The translations under genes were made by a program, and so were the position numbers. A DNA stretch of 64,000 bases from Cladopsammia gracilis. Its lineage: Eukaryota > Cnidaria > Anthozoa > Scleractinia > Dendrophylliidae. Within the stretch, counting starts at the first letter, position 1. Every line of letters begins with the position of its first letter. A model generated the notes under the pieces. It was not told the DNA's origin. It saw only the letters and a list, made by a program, of their open reading frames with translations, and did no database searches. The stretch lies in the NCBI GenBank assembly GCA_022457155.1, contig JAJGOT010000238.1, forward strand, positions 758,501 through 822,500, written 5' to 3'. Positions 49,101 through 61,100 of this stretch are shown here, piece after piece.

Positions 49101-52100
49101 TTTGATTAAGTGCCTTCCCTCCAGTAAGTGCCTCTTTCTAATAAGCGCTCCCTCTTGAGTGTCGTTTTTTTGTTAATAAGTGCCCCCTTTCTTAAAAGCA
49201 CCCTCCCTTTAATACCGCTTCAAGGATAAGAAGCCATGCCATGCTGGTTTAGAGCAGATCAAGGCAGCGCACCAAGATTTCAACAAATCCTACAAAAATG
49301 GTCCTTTTTATTAATTACTTATTAAGTAAGAAATAGGCATGCAGATGACCAATCACAATTGAGAATTTTGTAGACTACGAGTAGTCCCGCCTTTTTTCTC
49401 AGGGATAGCAGAGCGAGCGAAACGCGAGCGCACGTGAAAATCTCCCCACGCGAGAAAGACGAGACGCGTGGGGTGATTTTCACGTGCGCTCGCATTTCGC
49501 TCGCTCTACTATCCCTGAGGAAAAAGGAGGGACTACTCGTAGTCTAAGAATTTTGCTATTGATATGATTTATTGTTTATAACACAAAGGTAGAGAACACT
49601 CAACAGGCCTTGAGGTACACAAAAGTGCAACTGGAGACCAACAAAATAGATCAGCATACTTTAACACACATACAAGCAATAGCATTTATACAAATGATAA
49701 TCTGCAAAGAGCAACATAAATACACAAACCGGTGACTTTTGTTCCAATAACCAAAGGTAGTGGAACTTCATCTGGTAAATCCTTGAACCTGTTGAGTTCA
49801 GTGACCTGTGGAAATGCATGAGCATGTACTTAACAAAAATAATAATATATTCCATTAATTTTTGCCATGCGTCTGTTCAGTTATACATGTAGATCAGATG
49901 ATGTCAAAATGTGGTAAGAACAAAAAAGTGGTCAAAGAGCCACACAAGTTGGTCACTGATTTCCTGACCAGATTTTTATGTCTTCTGTGATCTATAACTG
50001 AAATGATGCACGGCAAAACTGAATCTATTTGCTTTATACAATAACAGGGAAGAAAAGCTAGCCTCATAACACTGTCTTGACTGTCATCTTGATTGTTCAA
50101 GGATTTTTTTTTACCATTTCAGCATTTTCAATGTTAACAAAACTACTTCTCACTTCGGTTTTTATCTTTTTCTTAATTGTCAATAGCTAGCTTCTGAAAA
50201 ATACTTGTTTTTAGTTTGCACATGGAGACACTCAGCTGCAATGTAATGTATTGACATGAAACTTGGCACAACAATTGTTATAAATAAATGTATTGCTGAT
50301 ATGAAGAACCTGTGAAAAGAAGGGTGATATAGAATAAGCAGTTCAGATTTTAGAATTTTGATGATGTCAGGTGAAAATGAGGAATTTACCTGGCTAGTTA
50401 GGTTCGTACATGATTATAAATAATTATCCTGTATCTTAACCACACCCTTTCATAATAATTATGTCCCTTCTGCAGAGTACTTTACAAGTCAGTGTCTAGT
50501 TGTCCTTGAGACAACCACATTTGCTGGTGTGGTCACCACAAGGTGCCCAGCACCTCGTTCCTGAATAAAAACACTTCCTTATTTAGCCTTCTTTGGGCAT
50601 GCAGTCACCAGTAATGTTTAGTTGCTCATCATAAAGTGAAAAATAAACATTGAAACAAATCACCTTCACAGCCTTACTGATGAGAAACCAGGGGCAACCA
50701 TGCTTGCCTGCACCATTACAACATTCCAAGGGTGGTCTTTTATAGGAGATTGCACATACTCGCCACGTGGACTATTAAAAGGAACCAAAAATGCTAAACA
50801 CTTTTTTATAAGACTAACCTTGCGCTGTTGGAGCATTCGGATTTTTCGTCTCTTTTCTTCCAGAGCTTGCCGCTCTTCCAAAAAGAATGCAGGGGAGCAC
50901 CTGTTAAACAACAAAAGGAAATGTCTACTAAACTGCAGAACACTGTGACATGTACAGGGTAGTTATTTCTAATAACAAACTCCATCTGACAAAAAAAGAA
51001 GTGCTGTTGTGGTTTTCACCCCACCGCATTTTGTGTTAAACAAAATGGCGGAAGACAAGGTGTTGCTGCATCCCTTTGCACTAATAACTTTTATTATCAT
51101 ACATTGGTGCCACTAGCTCGATTTTGATTGGCTGTAAGCACGCAGCTAATTATTGCTTGCTGTTTCTGTTACGTCATACCTACAAACAATAGTTTTATGC
51201 ATGCAGAAGTGACGTCATACCTACAAACAATAGTTTTATGCATGCAGAAGTGACGTAAGTTGTTTACTTACAAGTTGACTGCTGTGCATTGATCACTTTT
51301 TTGTGCGCGCTCTTGTCTTTGCAAGTGCAGCTCAGGAATATGCATAATAAAACAATTATTGGATTCGGTTTTCGCATGATAGCGATAATTATCAAGGCCT
51401 CAGTTTGTGTTATCCGCCTCAGCCTTCGGCTTCGGCAGATAACACAAACTTTGGCCTTGATAATTATCGCTATCATGCTCAACCTCATCCAATAATTGTT
51501 AATTGGTACTGTACATAGTTACATGAACAGTACCTTCATGTGGGATCCCTGAGCCCAAGTATTAGCTATGTCGTGCTGATGAGGTTTAACAATGCTAAAA
51601 CAGCTGTCTATGGCTGCTAGGGTAAATTCACAGAAAACAAAAGGGCGACAGGCAAAGTTTTACTATGTCCCATTGCACTAATGACTTCAATCAGTACTGT
51701 ATCTGCATGTGGGATCCCTGAGCCGAAGTATTAGCTATGCTGTGCTGATGAGGCCTAAAAAGGCTGAAACAGCTGTCTATGGCTGCTAGGGTAAATTCAA
51801 GGAAAACAAAGTAGTGGTACAAGGTTTTCATACTGCGTGTCCCTTTGCACTTAATAACTTTTATCCATACTGTATCTTCATTTGAAATCCCTGAGCTTAA
51901 GTACAGTGTACATGATATGCAGATCAAGAGGCATTGCCTGCTACCAATGTGGCCTTTACAAGGCTGTGCTCTAAGAGTTTTCAAACGGAGCACAAAGGGA
52001 GTCCAACTAATATATAGGGTGCCCAGCAAGCTATGTGCAAAAACTCAGTTCTTCTTGTCACCCTATGACAAAAGTTAGTTGCCTATGGCAACCCGGCTTT

Positions 52101-55100
52101 GCTAAAGCACAGCCCTGCCTTTAATAGCACCCTATTTTTAATAGTGGCTATAGCATACCAAAGCACATCCCACAAGCATTGCACTTAAAATGTTGGAGTA
52201 ATGCTGCAATTAATTAGCATCAAATGAACACTTTTAACCCTTTCATTCCCAGAGTCAATTATGGAGACATGTAGTGTAGTTCTGACTTTTGAGTCTGTTG
52301 ATGAAATCCTATGGTGTGACCATTCAAATAAATCCTCTTCAGCAGTACTTTTGCATGGTACCATTTGTTTTAACTTTAGAGTCTGTGGACGAAATCCTAT
52401 GGTGTGACTATTCAAATGAAATCTCTTTGGCAGTACTTTTGCATGGTACCATTTGTTTTTCAGTATTTTACAAAATGAAATTTGGGATTTTCCTTGAATT
52501 TCTATTTTTGGCACTCTTGGGAGTTAAAGGGTTAACTGGAGGGATGGGGATAATCTTAACTATCACTTCAGTCATAGGAAACCAAGAGAAATGATTTTTT
52601 TTAAAGACTTTACAGAATGGGGGATGTATTTAAGTGTCAATGTACAGTACATGTATTTAGCACAAAAGTACAGATTATGTACTATTAAATTGAGACATGG
52701 CCACCATTTCTTTGCATCGTTCAAGCCACGTGAAGGTCGAACCAAATCCAAAAAGGTACAGTTACAGTAGCACCAACACCCTTGGTTATTTTATGACCCT
52801 GAGTGTTGGACCAGCCAGGAATTAAACCTGTGACCTCCCACTCAACAGACCAGACCAGCACTCTACCAAATAAGATTATCCTGGGATAATATTGAATCGG
52901 GGGGATTCCATAAAATTGAAATTGTTAATTCAATAATGACCTTCTTGGTTTTCCCATTAGTCTCCTGACCTCCCTCCATTCAGCTCGCCGTAATTTATGA
53001 GTCTGATGAAAAAGAAAAAATCAAAATTACAAACTAACACCATGGCCGTTCACCAATAAAAAATTATTTATTCCTTATCAGAGTTCAAAAGAGAATTGCT
53101 GCTTTGAAATGTACAGTGTCTGTTGCTCAAAACTGTTGCTCGTTATATCATGGCTCTGCACATAATGCAAATATTGGTAATGCAAAATCTCTTTACTGTT
53201 CAACCAACTATTAAACTAGTGTACAAAATGAGCTCAGGCCAAGGGCGCCTTGTCAAAGGTGCATGTGTCAAAACTGACATGGCTATCTAATTTTTGTATG
53301 ACACACAGTTAACATTAGAAGGGCTGGGCATATAACCAGCCAATGTCAAATTTTTATTATTTCACTCACAAATTGTGTTTTTTGAGCTTAGAAAGCACTC
53401 TCTTGCTAAAGTAAAGACAGGTTCATGTCAAAAGATCCTGTATTTTCACAAAAAAGACAATGGAAAATACATTTTGGCTTCAAAGGAAGCTAATTGACCC
53501 TTCAGGTCCAAAAAAATGTATCTCTTTTACTTTATTGGACCTCACACCAGTGATCACATCATTCTATATAGAGCAGTTTTCAATTGAGTGTGAAAAGTAA
53601 TTACACAATATTGCTTGGGTTTTTCATTGCTACGCTTTGTGATTGGCTAAAAAATCTCGCGCTACTTTCTCGACCAATCAGAAGTAAAACCAAAACCAAT
53701 CATGACTTGCTCACACATGTTTTCCCATGCTTGGCGCCACCGACATGCAATTGCTTCGAGCTCTGATTGGTTCATTGGATTGTTTAGGACTGTTGTGATT
53801 GGTCAGAGTAATTACTTTGGTTTTGGTTTTACGACACTCAATTGAAAACTGCTCTAATGCAGTAAAATAATAATCAATGAAAGTTGAATTATGTCAATGA
53901 CTGGTTGACTGACTGACCGATGGACTGATTTTCCTGGGGGTGTTTATTAAGATCAATTTTGGATATCAGTAAAACGAACCTTTAAGTTTGGAAATGACTC
54001 CTTCAGACAAACGTGAAAGTCATTATCACCTTCAAATAAGACCCTAAATAAATAAAAAAAAATGATAATAAACCAAGGAAACATGAAAAAAAAGAGATAT
54101 TTAATAAATTATAATAACTGTATTTTCTTTATGTTACAAACTGTACCTATAGTACTATATATAGGTTAATAGTAACTCACATTGGAGAGCCAGTTAACTG
54201 TGACTTCAACTGAGTGTCCACTTAGAAAAGGTGTCTGCTTTAATAATTACCAATTAGAAACTAAGATGTTCATACACTGTAAGAAGAGGTTTGACAATTG
54301 TTATTTGTATTACCTGTCTAAACTGGAGTAAAACCATTCAAAATAACACCATCTTGATGCCTTGGGTAATTTCAGAAGATTTTGCAGCTTAGCAAAGGAT
54401 GCCTGTGAAGACAAAATTAATATAAATTAACAATAATAAATTATTATTATTTACAACCTTAATTTTGTTGTCACATTGAAGCAAAATTTTTATCAAACGA
54501 ATTAATTTGCAGCACACTATGAGTGTAGGCACTGTGGTGTATTGATATGTGCGTTGGACTTCAGATCCGAACGTCCGTGGTTCAAGGCCTGGTCTCAGCG
54601 GTTGTGTTATAGGTACTGGCAACAAAATGCTGCAGGTTAAACCCTGTGAGGGACTAGCATCCCATCCAGGTGGAGTGGCAATATTCCTACATGTACAGTG
54701 TAGTTGCTTCTTGCTACAGAAACGGGGTTGAGCTCCGGCCGAGTGGGCCGCCTGTGGCTCGTGCATGTTACCCGTGGCGAGTGTGGGTTACCTGTGGCTC
54801 GTGTGGGTTACTTGTGGCTCGTGTGGGCCACCTGTGGCTTGTGTGGGCCACCTCTGGTTTGTGTGGGCCACCTGTGGCTTGTGTGGGTTACCTGTGGCTC
54901 ATGTGAGCCATGTGTGGCTTGTGTGCTACTGTATCTTTTTTACACTGAAAGTGAAATACCATCATTTATGATGGTACTCAAATGAAATACCATCATTTAT
55001 GATGGGCCATCTGTGGCTTGTGTGGGCCATCTGTGGCTTGTGTGGGCCACCTGTGGCTTGTGTGGGCCACCTGTGGCTTGTGTGGGCCACCTGTGGCTTT

Positions 55101-58100
55101 TGTGGGCCACCTGTGGCTTTTGTGGGCCACCTGTGGCTTATGTGGGTTACCTGTGGCTCATGTGGGCCACGTGTGGCTTGTGTGCTACTGTATCTTTTTA
55201 ACCCGTGAATATACCCGCATGCGTAATGAACGGGTTATCGGTAACGGCGACAGATATGCAAATGAGCACTCACTCGCTCACTCCTTCCATCAGCTGTAAA
55301 CTTAGTGACGTAACGCTTTGTTACGAATGCGTTTTGTAACAAGAACAGCGTGAATCCAGCGATAACAATGACTAAATTGGTGTAAACGAATATAAAAAAC
55401 AATAAGCTTAAAGATGTTTCGCATTTGGAGTCTTTAATGCAATGTTAAAATCGATCTAAAAGGTAATTTTCAACTGAGACACGCGTTTTGATGGTTATCT
55501 ACCTTCAAGTAATAAAATTTATCTTATTACAGCTCAGTGGTCACGGTGGTCGAGTGGTTTAAAGCGCGGATTTACAGCCGAAAGGCCCAGGTTCGAATCT
55601 TGCTCGGGCCTTTCTTTTTTTTTTCTTGCTTCTTCGGGCTGAACATTATGAAAGTGATGTACTGTTTTTTTTATTTTTTTGCATTTGTCAAAAATCCTTA
55701 CGTTTGATTAAAAAAAATATTGAACCATGACAGAGTGAAAACATAAGCTTACCGTAATATTGAGTTATGCTAGCATTTCAAATTCACGGGTTGGCTCTAA
55801 GGAGCCTTTGATTTACACTGAAAGTGAAATACCATCATTTATGACATACAACAATGCAACTTAATTATGATTACCTTGGCAAGCTTCTTGTCTGGATTTC
55901 CATTTCCAATTAAGTTTGCGACCTAGGTTTAAGGAAAAACAACTATTTTTTCCAGTATTTTCTTTTTCCTAAATTATTTAATGTCTATTAGAACTTTATC
56001 TGGCATTTCTAGAGAAAGTTTCAAAACCTTATAAAAACATGTGTGCTTACAAAAACGTTTTTGAACAAAAAAATGGACAAAATTATAATTCAGCAAATTA
56101 TAGGACTAGATGCATGTAAACAGCTAATGTGGGACTAAAAGTATGTTTCACTGTTTTAGTGGTTCATGACGTGATAACTGAAAACACATTTATTTAGTAC
56201 AAAAAAGGTTCTCCCTGACAACACCTTTGTGATTTTCTGTTAACTTATTGGGGTCAACCCCCCTTGAAAATAAGCTTTTTTATCGATATACAGTTTGTCA
56301 GAGCTTTATATAAATTTAAACAACTGTAGCAGAGAAAAAAATTTTATACACATGTAAGTTCTGGAGACAAATAATATGAGTAACTTGCTTTATTTTCTAA
56401 CTACAAGACAAAATTATATCTAACTTAAAATAAAGGGCCAGTTTTGTCCATTATGCTTCACACACATCTGTTATCGTTTTGGTTTGCACAGGAGCAAGGC
56501 TTCTAGTGTTCAGAGGCGCGTGAAGCATAACGGACAATTATTGGGTCTTTAAAATTTACAGTGTAAATGAAAATTATGTTTCAAACAGTGAATTAAATAC
56601 CATAGATACCGCTTTTAAGCTTGCCATTCTCCTGCAAAAGAAAGGGGAAAACTTGCATTATTTGAAAGCAGAATAATGCTACATGTAAAGTAAAGGCTAA
56701 ATTTTAGTTTCAACTCGATATTAAAGTCAATAGCTATGGTCACACAACAGACTTTGCCTTGGGGAAACTTGACTTGTTGACAATACCTAGGGAAACTGAA
56801 TTTTTAAAGAGTGACCGATTTTGCCCTAGGTTATTTACCTCAGGGAAATTTAAATATTATTTGGAGCTTGGGTAATGTCACAAGAACAATAGAATTCCCC
56901 TTGGTAGCTACATGTAGCACAAACTGATACCTAGGAAAAACTCAAATCCCAACTGAAGAAAGCTAAACCAATAGACGCTTGTTAGCAAATGCATTGATGA
57001 CAGAACCAGACATTATTATCTTAGTTACATTGTGAGGGTTTTTTTATTTTTAAAACGTGGCGCATGTTGTTGAAAGTCTCTTTTGAATTCATGATTTGAA
57101 ATTTCACTTCAGTTTAGTCACCATTTATAACTGTTTAATTCTTAATTAAGCAATTAATTTGTTCAAGAAACTGCTTGTATCCTCAAGATGATCTGGACCC
57201 AGTTTGTATTACAACCAACCATCAGTTCATCCCTCTTTTCCTTTAACTGGTCCAAACCCAACTTTGGATAAATACACCACTGTCTCTTATCGAATTCCTC
57301 CACATGTATCTATATCAGTCACCAGTTTCTCATCAAAACCAAAAAATTGCAAAATAATTAATGAAATTTAAGTCAGCCTTTACTTTTGCATCACAGGCCC
57401 CCAGATATCAATTTCAGTAGTGCAACCTTTCAAGATATTTTACCAGCGGAAAATAAAACCAGAGATGAATTTACCTTTGGAAGTTTTTGGCAAATTTTGT
57501 GTCTGTGGATGAAACCATATACACCGTAGGGCGGCCAGTCAAATGAAAGCGGCAGTCAAACATGACTGCCAAGACCCAATAAAATGTTATTCATTTTTTT
57601 TTTTTAACACACTGTTAAACAAAACAGTGTAACAGTCATACCTTGTCCGTGGGGATGACAGTGAAAATTCCTGTAAAACACAAGTTTAAGAAAAATTGAA
57701 CATTCTAATGTCACTGAATCAAATCGCACTATGTCAGTACAGTGTAAGTTTATGAAGAATGGTTTGAGTAAAGGAACGCGAGAAGAGGGAAGAACACAGA
57801 GAAAAGCTTTGACCCACACCCCTACAAGTTGCGACCATTTTAGGTGCCATGGCGACTTAAATTTTGTTACTGGCAACCTGATTAAAAAAAGATTTGTTAA
57901 CCTGGCAGCCAAACTCAAAGTCTGAAGAGTCAGTCAAATGGCCACCTAAAGGAAAAATTAACTTGGAGAGATGACATGAACAGCAACAAAAGAAACAAAC
58001 TCAATCTACTTACATGTACATGTAGGATTCAATGTGTGGGATTTATGCCGTATTCACATCAGCACCGAAACATGTTTACAGTAAACATGTTAAGAGTAAA

Positions 58101-61100
58101 CATGTTTAGAGTAAACATGTTTAGATTAAACATGTTTAGAGTAAACATGTTTAGATTAAACATGTTTAGAGTAAACATGTTTAGAGTAAACATGTTAAGA
58201 GTAAACATGTTTAGAGTAAACATGTTTACAGTAAACATGTTTAGATTAAACATGTTTAGAGTAAACATGTTTAGAGTAAACATGTTTAGAGTAAACATGT
58301 TTAGAGTAAACATGTTTAGAGTAAACATGTTTACAGTAAACATGTTTAGAGTAAACATGTTTAGAGTAAACATGTTTAGAGTAAACATGTTTAGAGTAAA
58401 CATGTTAAGATTAAACATGTTTAGAGTAAACATGTTTAGAGTAAACATGTTAAGAGTGAACATGTTTAGAGTAAACATGTTAAGAGTAAACATGTTTAGA
58501 GTAAACATGTTTAGAGTAAACATGTTAAGAGTAAACATGTTAAGAGTGAACATGTTTAGAGTAAACATGTTAAGAGTAAACATGTTTCAACGAAACAAGT
58601 TTCCTGTATGTTTACAATTTCATTGTTCATGTCAGTTGTTAATTTCAAAACATGTTTCACGCCTGCTTCTATAATTTATGCTGTTTTTACAAAACAAGCA
58701 TATTATAATAAAGCTCACATAAAATCTTTATAATTACATACAAACCAAAATAAAACAGAGCTTAAACTCGCTGTTGCATGAATTGTTGTTTAATTTCACT
58801 TCTCAAGCCCTTCAGGAATGAAGGGAATTGCAGCATTCAACAAGGAGACAACATTTGCGCTAACGTTTCGTCTGGCTTACATCGAAACTACCTCGTGAAG
58901 TAGTTCCAATCATTCTCAGAATAAACATGATTTGATCATAATTTGCGCAATGTGCCGTCTGATGTGAACAAATTTCCTAGTGAAACATGTTTCATTCATG
59001 ATCAGACTTAAGCTGTGTTCACACTAGGCCAAAACATGATTAGTCTGATCACGAATGAAACATGTTTCATCATAAAAAGTGTTCACATCAGGCAGTGCAT
59101 TGCACGAATCATGATTGAAACATGATTAGTCTGATCATGATTGAAACTACCTCACGAGGTAGTTTCAATCATGATCAGACTGAACACATTCAAAATGGCG
59201 GATGGATGCGGAGAAGACACGAGTGTGCAAAAGAACCAAAATTGGAGCTTTTATGAAGCCAAATGTCTAGTCGAAGTATGGGCAGACGAGGAAATACAAC
59301 GACAATTAGCGGCAATGGGAAGGAAACAAAACATATGGGAGAACATTGCCGCAAAACTGAATGAGAATGGTTTTAAGCGTACCGCATCGCAGTGCAAAAC
59401 GAAAATTTATGCGCGTATCACATAACAGCATAAATGATTCAACCATGCATGAAACGTGTTTGAAACCGACATCTGATGTGAACAATGCAAGAACAAACAC
59501 GTTTACGCGAAACATGTTTTGTTGAAACATGTTTACTCTAAACATGTTTCGGCTTTAATGTGAACGCAGCTTTACATGTTTCACCCTAGTGTGAACACAG
59601 CATGAGTCAGACTAAACATGTTTCACCCTAGTGTGAACACAGCACGAGTCAGACTAAACATGTTTCGCCCTAGTGTGAACACAGCATGAGTCAGACTAAA
59701 CATGTTTCACTCTAGTGTGAACACAGCATTAGATTCCCACTTCTGCCCTATTTCCATTGAGTCCTTCATTGCAAATGGCACAATTTTCGGTCATGGAAAA
59801 TATTTACTGCTAATGTCTATGTTGTGGTTCAAATTTTTCTTTGGTTTAAAACCAGCTTAATTTTTATTTTCCTTTGTCTCAGATTCATTATCATATTATA
59901 AGATGAAAAAAAAAACAAAAATCACACTGGTTTAAAAAAATTTAAACCACAACATCTTCAATGTATTTACCCCTTCATCAGTGGCTACGTCTTGCTCTGT
60001 ATCTTCCAAGCTTTCATCAAACTGCCTGGTTCTTTTCTTTGTACGTGGCTGTAAAGAATAATATACATGTAATAATAATGTAACAAACTGTGAATACTCA
60101 CACATTCAACTCCATGATAAAGCTTAAAACTGTGTTCATGTTGTAAGATTCACACAAAACCCTTCAAATTGCTAAAATTCACCGTTTTCAGCTTCAAGGA
60201 CAACAATACACAACAATTCAGGTAAGATTATGTTTTAATATTTTACAATAATATGAACTGAACCTTTCAATATTCTCATACATTTCCTCTAAATTTAAAA
60301 AGACGAACGATCACACAGTCTGTCTGGGTGGTCAGTATAAAAATTAATGCAGACTGCATAATGTGGACTGCAGACTGGGTATAAAATTCAGGCTAGGTAT
60401 AAAATGCAGACTGCAGACTGTGTATAAAAATAATGCAGACCATCAAAAGTGTCACCAGGGCTCAAAATAATTTCTGGAAGGTGGCCAGTCATGTTGACCA
60501 GCCAAAGAAATTTTAGCTCGGTCACGTCTCGTTTCTGACTGGTCAAAATATTTTTAAAAAAAAGTTTCTATAATTATGGTTTGTTATATCATTTACAATC
60601 ATTGCTAAAGCCCCCTCAATTTGAAGACCATTAATTTTAGCCTCTGATCTCCGTTTCGACATCAAACTCAAAATGTGGGACACGCAACTTATTAGAACAA
60701 CAATCAAAACTTGAGCGCTACAAAAAAAATAAGGTTGTAATGAAGGGAAACTTATGGCAATGCTCAAACTGACAGTCTTTCTAAATCACATAAGCTTGTA
60801 CCAAACAGTTATGGGGCTGCAAGTGAGGATCTTAAGTTAGCCTCTGCTTCAGCTTTGCATGTAGAAAAAATGGAAACACTTATATAACTGCTTTATGTCT
60901 AATGATTATGTGATTGTCGATGCAAAGTTCTGGATCTCTTTGTCATTGTATCGTTAATCAATCATCAGAACATCTGTATTTTTGTAATCTGCGGTGGTGG
61001 CCACAAGCTACTTGCATAATTTTCTATTTGTGAACGTCTTATTAAAAAGTGACAAAACTCTTATTCTTTTAGAACATGACTGAGATATTCAGTTAATGAT

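Larger units (their letters stand above)
58045..59573. mobile_element. PIF/Harbinger-type element, non-autonomous, with Myb/SANT ORF
   Basis: Inverted ends TGCCGTATTCACAT (58048) and AGCTGCGTTCACAT (reverse, right end), both followed by CCGAAACATGTTTA.AGTAAA, flanked by TTA. Left end has a huge 15-bp array. Inner inverted elements around 58950-59170 indicate nesting. Lies in the LIN9 intron between 57670 and 59971. Confidence 0.7.

Noticed and set aside
54670..55299. Trp/Gly/Cys-rich repeat ORFs
   Set aside because: 20-bp minisatellite from the SINE tail, open in all three frames.
55541..55610. Possible tRNA-Leu/Ser gene
   Set aside because: B box is good but the acceptor stem and T-stem do not pair; part of a repeat.
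57976..58674. 232-codon frame and a 174-codon reverse frame of MFRVN/MFTLN repeats
   Set aside because: 15-bp minisatellite; both strands open, no splice or start context.
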